Assembly (NCBI RefSeq): GCF_900113925.1
Contig: NZ_FORD01000021.1
Location: 1-57,059, forward strand
Reading direction: 5' to 3'
From: Nitrosomonas sp. Nm34
GTDB lineage: Bacteria; Pseudomonadota; Gammaproteobacteria; Burkholderiales; Nitrosomonadaceae
DNA: 57,059 nucleotides
The notes beneath the pieces are model-generated. The model worked only from the letters and a program-made list of their open reading frames with translations. It ran no database searches and was not told the origin of the DNA. Shown here piece after piece: positions 8,764-18,273 of this stretch (position 1 is its first letter; each line of letters begins with the position of its first letter). A program made the position numbers and the translations under genes.

Positions 8764-10518
8764 TTAAGCAGTCTGAGCACTTTTACTATCTTGCTCCTTA
8801 GCCTGTCGTTGCGCTAACAGCGCTTTTTGTGCCTGTTGCTGTTTGCCCAATTCGGCCAGAATCTGGTCAGTTGGCCCAAACATCTGGCGCACACCATCGC
8901 GTAATAACAGTAGCTTGGTAGTGGCAGCAATAATACTCGTCCGATGAGTGATTAGAACGATTGTTTTACCACGTTTACGTAAGTCGACAATCGCTGCCAA
9001 TAATGCTTGCTCACCGACATCATCCAGATTTGAATTAGGTTCATCCAGCACAATCAGTGATGGATCACCATACATCGAGCGCGCCAAGCCAATACGCTGC
9101 TTCTGTCCACCTGAAAGGCCGCTTCCACCATCACCCAGTAAGGTGTCATATCCCTTAGGCATGCTCAGGATCATTTCATGGACTCCTGCTCGCTTAGCTG
9201 CCAGGATCACTTTCTCAGATTCGATCTCACCGAAACGCGCAATATTTTCACTAATGGTGCCAGCAAATAATTCTATATCCTGCGGCAAATAACCAATATG
9301 GGGCCCCAGTTCATCCTTATTCCACTGATATACATCTGCGCCATCGAGTCGCACTTTACCTGCTGCTGCAGGCCATACTCCCACCAGCAATCGCGCAAGA
9401 GTTGACTTACCTGAGCCGCTTGGACCAATAACACCCAATACCTCCCCAGCGGCAATACTAAATGCTAACCCTTTGATAACAGGAATTTTTGAATTTGGCG
9501 GAGCCGCCATAACATTTTCAACCGAAACTACACCAGCTGGTTGGGGCAATGACATACCAGGCTGACGGAGAGGATTCTCTTCGAGTAATTTTGTCAGCCG
9601 TTCATAGGCATTACGCGTACTCCCGAATTGTCGCCAGACACCGATCAGTAGCTGTACCGGAGCAATTGCCTTTCCCATTAAAATCGAGCCAGCAATCATC
9701 ATGCCGGCAGAAATGCTGTTATCCAGGACCAACAGCGCACCTGCTCCCAGCATCAGTGATTGTAATGTAACCGAAGCCGTTTTAGTTAAGGCACTGACTA
9801 AGCCTGATTTTTCACTTGCTTCTGCCTGTAAATTCAGAAATTTACCATGCAGTTTGTACCAGCGCGCCTGCAAGTTGGGCAGCATGCCCATGGCTTCAAT
9901 TACCTCTGCATTACGCAAATTATTGGTGGCCAATGAGGTCGATGCTACTGCCATAGTGCTGGCTTCCGCGAGGGGTTTTCGTGATACTTGCTCGTTAATA
10001 TAGGCGAGCAACACTAACACAGCCGTGCCGAACAGAGCAAGCACACCCAACCAGGGGTGAAACAGAAAAATGACCAGCAGATAGATTGGAAACCAGGGCG
10101 CATCAAAAAAAGCAAATAAGGCCTGGCCTGTCAGAAATTGGCGTAAATTGGTTAAATCTTGTAAGGACTGACCCGCATTACTATTCCCTTGGCGTAAACT
10201 TTGCTCAAAAGCTGCGGTATAGACACGTTTGTTCAATTTCATATCAAACTGTGCCCCTACTCGTATCAGAACCAAGCTGCGAATATACTCCAACGCACCC
10301 ATGAATATAAAAGCGCCCAGCATGATCAATGTTAGCATCAACAATGTCATTTCGTTGTGGCTTGTCAATACGCTGTCATAAAGTTGCAACATATATAAAG
10401 GCTGCATCAGCATCAGCAAATTAATTACTGCACTGAAAACACCAACGGTACGAAATGTGCGCTTAAAGCTGATTAATACCTCGGCAAGTTCGTTATAAGG
10501 CGTATTTTTTGCTTTCAT
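8764..10518 (-). CDS. Type I secretion ABC permease/ATPase (PrtD-type)
   Basis: A 584-residue ABC half-transporter that would power one-step export through the adjacent HlyD and TolC-like proteins. Residues 20-300 form the six-helix membrane domain (GVFSAVINLLMLMQPLYML at the start). The nucleotide-binding domain has Walker A GPSGSGKST (365-373), the signature LSGGQKQRIGLARS and Walker B IVLDEPNSNLD. There is no C39 peptidase or C39-like domain at the N-terminus, so it resembles PrtD/PrsD exporters of RTX proteases and glycanases rather than bacteriocin exporters. No RTX cargo gene is in the window. It may export a surface protein tied to the glycan cluster, but this is only inference from position. 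Confidence 0.92.
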   Translation of the reverse strand: MKAKNTPYNELAEVLISFKRTFRTVGVFSAVINLLMLMQPLYMLQLYDSVLTSHNEMTLLMLTLIMLGAFIFMGALEYIRSLVLIRVGAQFDMKLNKRVYTAAFEQSLRQGNSNAGQSLQDLTNLRQFLTGQALFAFFDAPWFPIYLLVIFLFHPWLGVLALFGTAVLVLLAYINEQVSRKPLAEASTMAVASTSLATNNLRNAEVIEAMGMLPNLQARWYKLHGKFLNLQAEASEKSGLVSALTKTASVTLQSLMLGAGALLVLDNSISAGMMIAGSILMGKAIAPVQLLIGVWRQFGSTRNAYERLTKLLEENPLRQPGMSLPQPAGVVSVENVMAAPPNSKIPVIKGLAFSIAAGEVLGVIGPSGSGKSTLARLLVGVWPAAAGKVRLDGADVYQWNKDELGPHIGYLPQDIELFAGTISENIARFGEIESEKVILAAKRAGVHEMILSMPKGYDTLLGDGGSGLSGGQKQRIGLARSMYGDPSLIVLDEPNSNLDDVGEQALLAAIVDLRKRGKTIVLITHRTSIIAATTKLLLLRDGVRQMFGPTDQILAELGKQQQAQKALLAQRQAKEQDSKSAQTA

Positions 10519-10722
10519 CTAAAATAGATCAATGAGTGCCAAAATTTCTAGGACTAACAATATGCCAGAAAAATCAGCTGCTCTGTTATAAAAAAAGGAA
10601 TACATTTTGGAATATTTCTTAGCTTGACTAAAAAGCAAATTTACTATTATTTTTTAGCAGAGCAATGATAGGGTAATTTACGATATCTCTCTCTCGTAAA
10701 AGAATGTTTTTTATATCAGCCA

Positions 10723-11622
10723 TTAAGGTAAATCCTCTTTCGCCAGCATGAACGGCCGAGGAGTATAGCCAAAATCACGTGCTGCCTCTACGCACTCAAA
10801 AACCAAATCACGATTCATTCGTTCAGCCATTGCTACTGTCCAATGACGATAACGCGGTAATTTTTGCAAAATACTTACTGCTAACTGATAAATCCAGTGA
10901 GGTATCGTTAGTAAATAAGGAGGCTGGTCCAATGCTGCGAAAACTCGTTTGATCATTTCACGATAAGTAAGTTTCTCCCCCCCGCTGATATTATAGGCTT
11001 GATTGACTACTTTACTTGCTAAAAAAGCAGCAAAGCAGGCAGCAGCAACATCTTCTACATGAACCGGCTGGCGCAAACCATGTGCATTGCCAAGTAACGG
11101 GAAGAATTTAAAGCGGCGAATAAATCGGGCTATTTCGGAGACATTTTTATCGCGACCTTGTCCGTAAATAAGTGTCGGACGCAGAATAATCCATTCTATC
11201 CCGTACTTTTCAGCCCATACACGTAAATTTGTTTCTCCTTCAGCGAGATGTTGTGCTATTTCCTTTTCTCTTTTATCAGAAGAATTATCTTTGGTAAAGA
11301 GACTTGTTGAAGACAATACCACAATTCTCCGTGCCCCATATGCTATCAGAAAATCAAAATAAGTCGGTAATGTCCAGATCGGCGCCAGATACAGCCACGA
11401 AGTAATTATTTTACCTTTTGACCCAGATTGTCCCATCTTTTTTATTATGGACTCATGATTAAGCTGGTACCAAGTTACCGTCGGATTGTGTTGCATAATT
11501 TCAGCTTCAACCTGGTGGCGGGAAAATGCCGCTGCCTGCCAGCCATGTTGCTTTAACAACGACAATACGCACTGCCCAACAGAACTGGTCGCGCCAAATA
11601 CCCCCATGTATTGATCAGCCAC
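10723..11622 (-). CDS. NAD-dependent epimerase/dehydratase (extended SDR)
   Basis: A 299-residue extended short-chain dehydrogenase. The nucleotide-binding motif is GATSSVGQ near residue 9, a GxxxxxG variant. WIILRPTLIYGQGRD and RQPVHVEDVAAACFAAF are typical of the UDP-sugar epimerase/dehydratase group. I could not find a clear YxxxK: the expected position reads RVWAEKYG, so the catalytic mechanism is uncertain. The GTG start lies inside the end of the upstream glycosyltransferase gene (8-base overlap), making this the last gene of the leftward glycan cluster. A role in making or changing a nucleotide sugar, or a lipid-linked sugar, is likely; the substrate is unknown. Confidence 0.8.
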   Translation of the reverse strand: MADQYMGVFGATSSVGQCVLSLLKQHGWQAAAFSRHQVEAEIMQHNPTVTWYQLNHESIIKKMGQSGSKGKIITSWLYLAPIWTLPTYFDFLIAYGARRIVVLSSTSLFTKDNSSDKREKEIAQHLAEGETNLRVWAEKYGIEWIILRPTLIYGQGRDKNVSEIARFIRRFKFFPLLGNAHGLRQPVHVEDVAAACFAAFLASKVVNQAYNISGGEKLTYREMIKRVFAALDQPPYLLTIPHWIYQLAVSILQKLPRYRHWTVAMAERMNRDLVFECVEAARDFGYTPRPFMLAKEDLP

Positions 11623-12556
11623 GACGCAATCTCGCTAAACTACCAAGATAGCCGATCAAGTGAAAGGTTACGACTGCTGCAAAACGCATCCATACCCCTA
11701 CAAAGATCAGCCACATCAAAACTCTGGGATATTGATCATGAAAAAATTTTCGGTAAAAAAGCATCATCCCTCTGTGTTTATGCCAAGCAACAAAAATCGG
11801 GCGGGGCTGGCTGCATACGCCCTTATAGTGCAATACCTGTACATCGGAAACAAACAGTATCTTCCAGCCTTTTTGCCGGAAACGCATGCACAAGTCGAGA
11901 TCTTCGCAATGCAGAAAATAACCTTCGTCCCATCCGTCGACAGCTTCTAGTGCTTCGCGCCTAACAAGCATCATAGCACCTGATGTGGCTTCCACTTCCA
12001 CCAGTTTGTCAGGCAGCGGCTTTTTGTGCAGATGAAAGTCGGGAAATAATTTCGGCCAGAAATTTTCCAGGCGATACAAGCCGGAAGCGCGCACAAAAGC
12101 ACGCCAGGGGGTGGGGATGTCGCGGCGTGCGCCACCTTGTTCCGTACCATCTGGATTGATAAGCTGGCCTCCAACCATACCAAAGCCAGGGTCTGATTCA
12201 AGTACGGAAAGCATGCGTTGCAGCGACTGTTTTTGAGGTTCGCAATCCGGATTGAGAAACAGGATGTAAGGTGCTGTTGAGGCCTTAAAGCCAATATTGC
12301 AGGCAGCAGCAAAGCCCAGATTAGCATTATTTTGTATCAGCTTAATACGTGACTGTGCTGGAAATCTTTCCGCTAATGTTGTAATGCTGGCATCGGTTGA
12401 TGCATTATCAACAATCACTATTTCTTCAACTTCTCCTGCAATGGCTGAAACGCAGGCTGTGAGAAATGAACCCGCATTATAATTCACAATAATGACCGAA
12501 ACTGGCAGCCTCGCATCATCGCATTGATTGGAAGAGTCTTTTTGCAGCGTAATCAT
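11615..12556 (-). CDS. GT2-family glycosyltransferase (rhamnosyltransferase-like)
   Basis: The 313 residues open with VSVIIVNYNAGSFLTACVSA and IVIVDNASTDAS, the GT-A start of family 2 enzymes. ILFLNPDCEP is the DxD-equivalent, and SGAMMLVRREALEAVDGWDE with HCEDLDLCMRFRQKGW completes the catalytic core. The C-terminal WLIFVGVWMRFAAVVTF is a membrane segment or hairpin, so the enzyme is held at the inner membrane. It overlaps the epimerase and follows another GT2 gene by three bases. The type resembles rhamnosyltransferases and dTDP-sugar transferases, but acceptor and donor cannot be read from sequence. Confidence 0.88.
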   Translation of the reverse strand: MITLQKDSSNQCDDARLPVSVIIVNYNAGSFLTACVSAIAGEVEEIVIVDNASTDASITTLAERFPAQSRIKLIQNNANLGFAAACNIGFKASTAPYILFLNPDCEPQKQSLQRMLSVLESDPGFGMVGGQLINPDGTEQGGARRDIPTPWRAFVRASGLYRLENFWPKLFPDFHLHKKPLPDKLVEVEATSGAMMLVRREALEAVDGWDEGYFLHCEDLDLCMRFRQKGWKILFVSDVQVLHYKGVCSQPRPIFVAWHKHRGMMLFYRKFFHDQYPRVLMWLIFVGVWMRFAAVVTFHLIGYLGSLARLRRG

Positions 12557-12559
12557 GTA

Positions 12560-13525
12560 TTAATAACGATCGCGGGATAGCCAGCACATCAGGCGTAATA
12601 GTTCGAGTGACGAACAGACACGCTGATGCTGAATTTTTCTCCGTTTAATCAAGTGAGGAGCTAGTTGGCTGAATGCATCCCATTTGGCGCGTACATAGGG
12701 ATGGAAGCGGCCGGATAGCGCGAATACAAAACCAACATAGAGCGTCATGATCAGATGAACCGGTAAAAATAGAACCATCAAAGCTATGGGCATGTTTTTA
12801 ATAAAAGTCCAGGTAAGATTACGGTGTCCATAATAGATTGAAAAAGCGCTTGATCGACCGGTTATTCCCGAACCCACATGATTTACTTTGGCATCAGGCA
12901 ATAAAATGCATGTCCCGCCCGAAAGACGTAATCGAAAACCAAGATCAACATCTTCTGAGTAAGCAAAATATGATTCATCAAAACCTCCAAGTTGAAGGAA
13001 AGTTTTGGTGCGATAAACGGCGGCGGCAGCGCATGCTGAAAAAACCTCCACTGGTTTTATGGGTGTGATTGTACAAGGTGCATTATGCCCGCTGCGCCAG
13101 TGCAACCCAGATATATGATAGGTATCACCTATGCCGTCAAGCAGTGACGGCTGTTCTGCCTTGATCAGGGTGCATGCAAAGCAGTCAATCTCAGGTGTCG
13201 CAACAATATTTTTTGTGATTATTTCCAGGCAATCCGGTTCAGGATAGGCATCAGGATTCAGCAGAAATAACCAATTGCCTTGAATATAACTTGTTGCGGC
13301 CAGATTATTAGCAGCTGCAAAACCAATATTCTTGTCAAGGCGGATAAGATGGCATGGGAAAGTGGTATCCTTAGCCGCCAGCCAGGAGCTATCTGTGCTA
13401 TGGTTATCGATCACAATGGCTTCAAAATTCTGGTAGGTCTGCTCTGATAAGGCGTTCATGACTTTAGAGAGCATATCACCGGAATTATAGTTGACGACGA
13501 TAATGGATATGAGAGGTTTGACCAT
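12560..13525 (-). CDS. GT2-family glycosyltransferase
   Basis: A 321-residue family 2 enzyme opening with ISIIVVNYNSGDMLSKVM and AIVIDNHSTDSSW. It carries LFLLNPDAYPEPD at the metal/sugar site and YFAYSEDVDLGFRLRLSGG as catalytic loop. A C-terminal segment IALMVLFLPVHLIMTLYVGF is probably in the membrane. It is a paralogue of the next gene, from which it is separated by three bases, and follows the 1549-residue multidomain gene by 39 bases. It is probably one of the sequential transferases building the same glycan. The substrate is unknown. Confidence 0.88.
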   Translation of the reverse strand: MVKPLISIIVVNYNSGDMLSKVMNALSEQTYQNFEAIVIDNHSTDSSWLAAKDTTFPCHLIRLDKNIGFAAANNLAATSYIQGNWLFLLNPDAYPEPDCLEIITKNIVATPEIDCFACTLIKAEQPSLLDGIGDTYHISGLHWRSGHNAPCTITPIKPVEVFSACAAAAVYRTKTFLQLGGFDESYFAYSEDVDLGFRLRLSGGTCILLPDAKVNHVGSGITGRSSAFSIYYGHRNLTWTFIKNMPIALMVLFLPVHLIMTLYVGFVFALSGRFHPYVRAKWDAFSQLAPHLIKRRKIQHQRVCSSLELLRLMCWLSRDRY

Positions 13526-13564
13526 CTGTGTATTTTATGGAATAGATTATTTATTGATCATAAA

Positions 13565-16500
13565 CTAACTGACCAGACCCCGGCCACAATAATAGTCGTC
13601 CAGTGTCAGTTTTCCCAGAATTTTCCGCTCAGATTCGGAAGGGTATTCGACAAATGCTTCGAACAAGCTTTTTGCAGTACCAGGCGGCACAATAAAATCA
13701 CTGATTAACTTATCCCGGACTGCTATGCTGCAATCTACAAAATCCAGAATGCCGCGTTGAATTTCAGCGCGTGTTGCCCTGGTTCGGCGTTCCGCTTCAG
13801 TCAATTCTCGAAATTCGGGAAGAGCGTTACCCGTGTTTTCGAGGCGATAGCGAACAATTTGTGCATCATCCGAGCTGAGTAATTTTTCCATGGAAAAGCT
13901 GTTTTTGAAGATCAGCGGTGGGTCATTAAAGGCATTGACAAAATGGCCAAAACAGCCCTGCGTAATGCCGTCGTGTTGTGCGGCTACTTTCTGTGCGCGT
14001 TCTTCGGTGATCATATAGTAACCGTGAATCGTTTTATTCATGAGGCGATTCAGGCGACCCTGAATTGTGGCAGCATAACCGATATCAATGATTGCCGGTG
14101 AATCGATCGTATTGAATCCCAGTTTATCCAGATAGGCTAGCAGTCCAGGACGTTCTTCCTGCGCCTGGGCAAGAATTCTTTCTTCAAGTGCCTGAAGAAG
14201 CGGGATCAGATGATCAATATTCCGATCCTCCACAGATACCAATTTGTTTTTCGGCCATAACTTGCGATATGCAAATTCATCGTACACCTCTGGTGATAAA
14301 GTGATGCCAAAGCGCTCTTGTATAAAGATGGAAAGCAGATTGGGCGAAAACTGAACGCGTGCTATTTCGAAAATATCGTCAAGATTCGAAATCATCGGGA
14401 CCGCGACTGTGCGGCGGGATAGCACCAGATAATCGGATGGTGTGGCATAGGCATCATGAGATACCCACCGGTCGTAAACCGTTTTTAAAATCTGGCCTTC
14501 GCGTGACAGAAAAAATAAATGCTGAATGCCATCTGCTGCTGCTTTTTCTTTGAGCCACTGGACAAAGGACAGAATCAGCGGTCCAGCCACGGAATATCCT
14601 ATGGACCAGGGTGATGCAGGAACAAGATCCGATGGATCGAAATACGGAAAAGACAGGGATTGAAAGTTTTCCTGAACCAGGGATCCCATTGTGAGCTGTA
14701 CGTTCAGATCATCCTGGTAAATAGATTTTTCAACCAGAGGACCGAGGCGGGGGGTTGCTCGTGCCAATTCGACAGGTCGCAGCACATGAAGTAATTTCAT
14801 TTTCATGTTGCCGGGAATTTGTATATCAGAATGTTCATTATCCCCAACGATCATGACTGCATCCGGAGTGACCTGTTCTTCAGACAGCAAATGGCGGTAC
14901 AATTCCCCCGTATCTTTTCGTAGACCGAGATCGGAAGACACATACAGCCGATGCCAGCCGGTTATGCCGTTTTTCCTGAGAATAGCCTCGATAGTTGCTT
15001 TAGGTAGATACATGTCGCTGGCTAGTACTACGCGTTTGTTCAGAGTAATAGCCAGATGCAGTAACGCGACCACTTCCGGTCTGGGCGCCACAGTCTCCGT
15101 TTCAATCGATTCCTCCAGCTGGCGCAGCCTGGTGATAGTGTTGGCCGGTAAACCGGACAAAACCGATAATTCGTCGAAAATCGCGTCCAGACCGATGTCT
15201 TTTCCGGCTTTCTGGCGTGCCCGGGACTCTGCTTCTGCGCGTAATTCAAGATAGCGTTTTCCCGCTTCTCCACCGGCACGGTGTGCAATAATGGATTTAA
15301 TTTTTTCAGGGTAGAGCAGCGGCCGGGTCAGCAGTGTGTCAAAAATATCAAAAACGACCACCTGCACAGAAGGATCCGCCAGCATGGCCTGCAGATTTTC
15401 CGGATTGCGCGCGAGGTACTGTTCAAAACGCCAGCGAGACCAGCTGTTTGATGGGATGTCCCTGAGAACGGCGGCATTAAATCCTGATTTGCGGGTGACC
15501 AGGACCAGCAATCGTTCCAGACAGTGAGCCAGGGTTGCATCAGTCTGCCCCGCTTCTTCAGGGAAATCTTGAATCGTGATACCTGCTTCGAATAATGGCC
15601 GCAGCGCTTCTGTTCGAGCCCAGAACATTGACCCGGCAGGAAAATCAAAATAACCCGTGGGAAAGGTAGTGATGCCGAGCTTATTACACCAAACACGACC
15701 CATGGGTTGATTGGATAACCAGGTGTATGCAGAATAGGGCAGTCCTGCGAAATTTTGTGGATAAACCAGTCCGGTTTTGTGTTCGCCGTCAAGCAGTGTG
15801 AAGATTCTGCCGATCTGCTGCTCACTGCCGAATAAATTTGTTAACAGATATTCCCGCCACCCGTTGGTGGCACCATTATTGTATAGTGATTTCTTGCTGT
15901 GAATATGCGCAATAAAATCATAAGTTTTCAAGGAATCACCGAATGCGCAGAACATCGGCGCGATATCGCGCCCCCGATTGGGAACGACCGAGATAATCAG
16001 CTGTTCCATGCGCGGTAAACCGGTAAAGTGCTGTTTGCATATATTGCTGGTGGTTTCGTTGGGCGTGGAAACAAACAGGTCATATGAAAACGGCATATTG
16101 CGGAAAAATTTTGCAAATTCAGCAGCCAGGTCGGGATAAAAAATATGCGCATGAATAGCGATGCGTCCGTCAGGTTGAGTTGCCAGTGGCGCAAAATCGG
16201 GTAAATTCACCATGCTTGCCAGAAAACCCGTGGCCGCTGTGGAAAGGTGATGAAAAGGATATTTTGAATTTAAACGCCAAGCTTCATAATGGTTTGTATT
16301 CGCAAAGAAAGGACCTGCGGTCCGATATGCCAGGGTTAATGCTGTATTACGCCATGAAGCGGGAAGCCGCCAGTAAACCGCTCTTAGGCAGGGCATCAGG
16401 CGGCGGCGCAGGCCATCCAGCGCTTCATGATGTTGTCCGCGGATGATGCGGGAGAGAAAACGCAGGGGTGCGGTAATTTTCCACGAAGTCGACTGGGTCA

Positions 16501-18214
16501 GATCGTTAACCGTTTTGTGCAAAGCAGCTTCACGTGCATGGCCTTTCAGCGCTTCCTGCTCCAAGTCGTTTTGTTGTTTTAACAGCGCAGTAATCTCACG
16601 CTCCAGCGCATTGATCTGACACTCCAGCGCATTGATCTGGCGCTCGCTCTGGCGCTCACTGGAGGCCAGTCTGTCTTGCATCTCGGTGAGTTGACCGTGC
16701 ATTCCGGCTAAATCATTGTGCAGGCCCGTGATGACTTCCTCCCGGTATTCAATCAAATCATCCAGTTGCTCTCCGCTGAACCGGGTCATCCATTTCTCGA
16801 AACATTTTCCTCTCAATGCTCTTATAGTATTTTTGTCCTGCTCGAGCCCCAAGCCGGAATGACCGAAATTCCTGTAAACCGCACCAATTTTATCGACGTG
16901 CAATAACGACGTATGTTGCGCCAGCTGCAGCCAGAAATCCCAGTCTTCAAAGAATTCGAGCTGTTCGTCAAACCTGCAGCCTTCGGCAACCAATGCGCGC
17001 TCAAACAGCATGGCATGTATCGGAATAAAATTTCTGCCCCAGAGTCTGCGCTGGTCAAACGGCTCACTGAATACGGCCGATGTTTCAAACTGTCCGTTAA
17101 CATAATATTCGACGCGTACGCCGGCGTATACGCTGCGAAAAGTGTTGTGCGCTTGCAGAGCAGCTACCAGATCCGCGATATGTTCCGGATAAAATAAATC
17201 ATCATCATCCAGAAAGATCAGATATTTTCCTTTTGCAGTTTCCAATCCCAGGTTTGCGGCCTGACTGCGGTGAAGTGATTCGGTATTATTTGAAAAGCGC
17301 AGTGGAAAACGCCCGCACCATTTATCTAACGCGCGATGTCCGTCTCCTTTCGCATTGACTAAAACAACCTCGATATTGGGATAAGTCTGCAACGCGACCG
17401 AATCCAAGGTATCAGATAAGGTGTCGCGATCCATGCTGCGGATAATGACACTGACCAGAGGTATATCGTGTGTGTCCAGGACCAATCCTGCTTTTTGCTG
17501 ACGTGTATGTTCAGACTGGTAAAGCTTTAAGGGATCGCCTGCCAGCTCTTCTGTGCTGGTCAGAATATAGGCCTCAGCTGCGGTAACTTCGGCAGGTAAA
17601 GTGTAAGTGCGATAGCAGTTGAGTGCGGCAATATGCAGGTCATAGCGCTGTTTGGCATTTTGTGAGGTAAAACAGTGCATGGCTTCCATTTTGCGTGCAG
17701 CCAAATCGCTGATATCGAGCAGCAGATTGGGCCGTATCGGTTGACCGATTTCATATAGCGCCAGTTGTATCGGACGGCCGCTTCGGCGAACAGCTTCCAG
17801 CGCTGCCATGCCAAGTGCCCGATGATCAGGGTGTACTTCGTAGACCGAGGGAGCATATATAAGATCGGCTTCAGTATCGCGAATCGCTGATGAAATATCT
17901 GAGATCAGTTTTTCGCCATAGAATAGTTCGCGGTCAGGATACTGCCAGAAAACAGGCTTTCCATACTTTAGGATGGCGGCGGCAGCAATGCTTTCGTTTT
18001 GCCGGAGCTGGATATAGGCGGATCTTTCATTTTGACTGACGCCGTGGGCACCATCCGTTACGATGATGACATGAACAGGTTCATGGTGCGCAACATGGCG
18101 CATAATCGCACCGCCGCAGCCAAAAACTTCATCATCAGGATGGGGCGCCAATACTAACGCGCTTTTAGAGGAAATGCAGGTTGTCGCTTGATAGGGAATA
18201 AGCAAATTTTCCAA
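13565..18214 (-). CDS. Giant glycan-assembly protein: PIG-L, GT2, RgpF-like and HAD domains
   Basis: A single 1549-residue frame. Residues 18-220 are a PIG-L/LmbE-type zinc deacetylase (APHPDDE at 23-29 and EVHPDH near 127-132). Residues 252-460 are a GT2 glycosyltransferase (VSVIIRSMDRDT, IFLDDDDLFYPEH near 334-346, FFEDWDFWLQL). About 500-565 is a coiled coil with ECQINALEREITALLK. About 680-910 resembles rhamnan synthesis protein F (AIHAHIFYPDLAAEF, PNRGRDIAPM, HSKKS). From about 950, a HAD-like domain starts with VVFDIFDTLLTR and is followed by a long region with VLASDMYLPK and IVGDNEHSDI. The start is TTG. The domain order suggests deacetylation and sugar transfer on one glycan; this is inference. 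Confidence 0.85.
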   Translation of the reverse strand: MENLLIPYQATTCISSKSALVLAPHPDDEVFGCGGAIMRHVAHHEPVHVIIVTDGAHGVSQNERSAYIQLRQNESIAAAAILKYGKPVFWQYPDRELFYGEKLISDISSAIRDTEADLIYAPSVYEVHPDHRALGMAALEAVRRSGRPIQLALYEIGQPIRPNLLLDISDLAARKMEAMHCFTSQNAKQRYDLHIAALNCYRTYTLPAEVTAAEAYILTSTEELAGDPLKLYQSEHTRQQKAGLVLDTHDIPLVSVIIRSMDRDTLSDTLDSVALQTYPNIEVVLVNAKGDGHRALDKWCGRFPLRFSNNTESLHRSQAANLGLETAKGKYLIFLDDDDLFYPEHIADLVAALQAHNTFRSVYAGVRVEYYVNGQFETSAVFSEPFDQRRLWGRNFIPIHAMLFERALVAEGCRFDEQLEFFEDWDFWLQLAQHTSLLHVDKIGAVYRNFGHSGLGLEQDKNTIRALRGKCFEKWMTRFSGEQLDDLIEYREEVITGLHNDLAGMHGQLTEMQDRLASSERQSERQINALECQINALEREITALLKQQNDLEQEALKGHAREAALHKTVNDLTQSTSWKITAPLRFLSRIIRGQHHEALDGLRRRLMPCLRAVYWRLPASWRNTALTLAYRTAGPFFANTNHYEAWRLNSKYPFHHLSTAATGFLASMVNLPDFAPLATQPDGRIAIHAHIFYPDLAAEFAKFFRNMPFSYDLFVSTPNETTSNICKQHFTGLPRMEQLIISVVPNRGRDIAPMFCAFGDSLKTYDFIAHIHSKKSLYNNGATNGWREYLLTNLFGSEQQIGRIFTLLDGEHKTGLVYPQNFAGLPYSAYTWLSNQPMGRVWCNKLGITTFPTGYFDFPAGSMFWARTEALRPLFEAGITIQDFPEEAGQTDATLAHCLERLLVLVTRKSGFNAAVLRDIPSNSWSRWRFEQYLARNPENLQAMLADPSVQVVVFDIFDTLLTRPLLYPEKIKSIIAHRAGGEAGKRYLELRAEAESRARQKAGKDIGLDAIFDELSVLSGLPANTITRLRQLEESIETETVAPRPEVVALLHLAITLNKRVVLASDMYLPKATIEAILRKNGITGWHRLYVSSDLGLRKDTGELYRHLLSEEQVTPDAVMIVGDNEHSDIQIPGNMKMKLLHVLRPVELARATPRLGPLVEKSIYQDDLNVQLTMGSLVQENFQSLSFPYFDPSDLVPASPWSIGYSVAGPLILSFVQWLKEKAAADGIQHLFFLSREGQILKTVYDRWVSHDAYATPSDYLVLSRRTVAVPMISNLDDIFEIARVQFSPNLLSIFIQERFGITLSPEVYDEFAYRKLWPKNKLVSVEDRNIDHLIPLLQALEERILAQAQEERPGLLAYLDKLGFNTIDSPAIIDIGYAATIQGRLNRLMNKTIHGYYMITEERAQKVAAQHDGITQGCFGHFVNAFNDPPLIFKNSFSMEKLLSSDDAQIVRYRLENTGNALPEFRELTEAERRTRATRAEIQRGILDFVDCSIAVRDKLISDFIVPPGTAKSLFEAFVEYPSESERKILGKLTLDDYYCGRGLVS

Positions 18215-18273
18215 TTACTTCTTCTCGCTCAATGAATAAATACTCAAAATGATGAAAAACAGCCAAACTGCTT

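Noticed and set aside
15040..17856. Several frames within the giant glycan protein
   Set aside because: They are alternative frames of one continuous 1549-residue coding region with recognisable domains.
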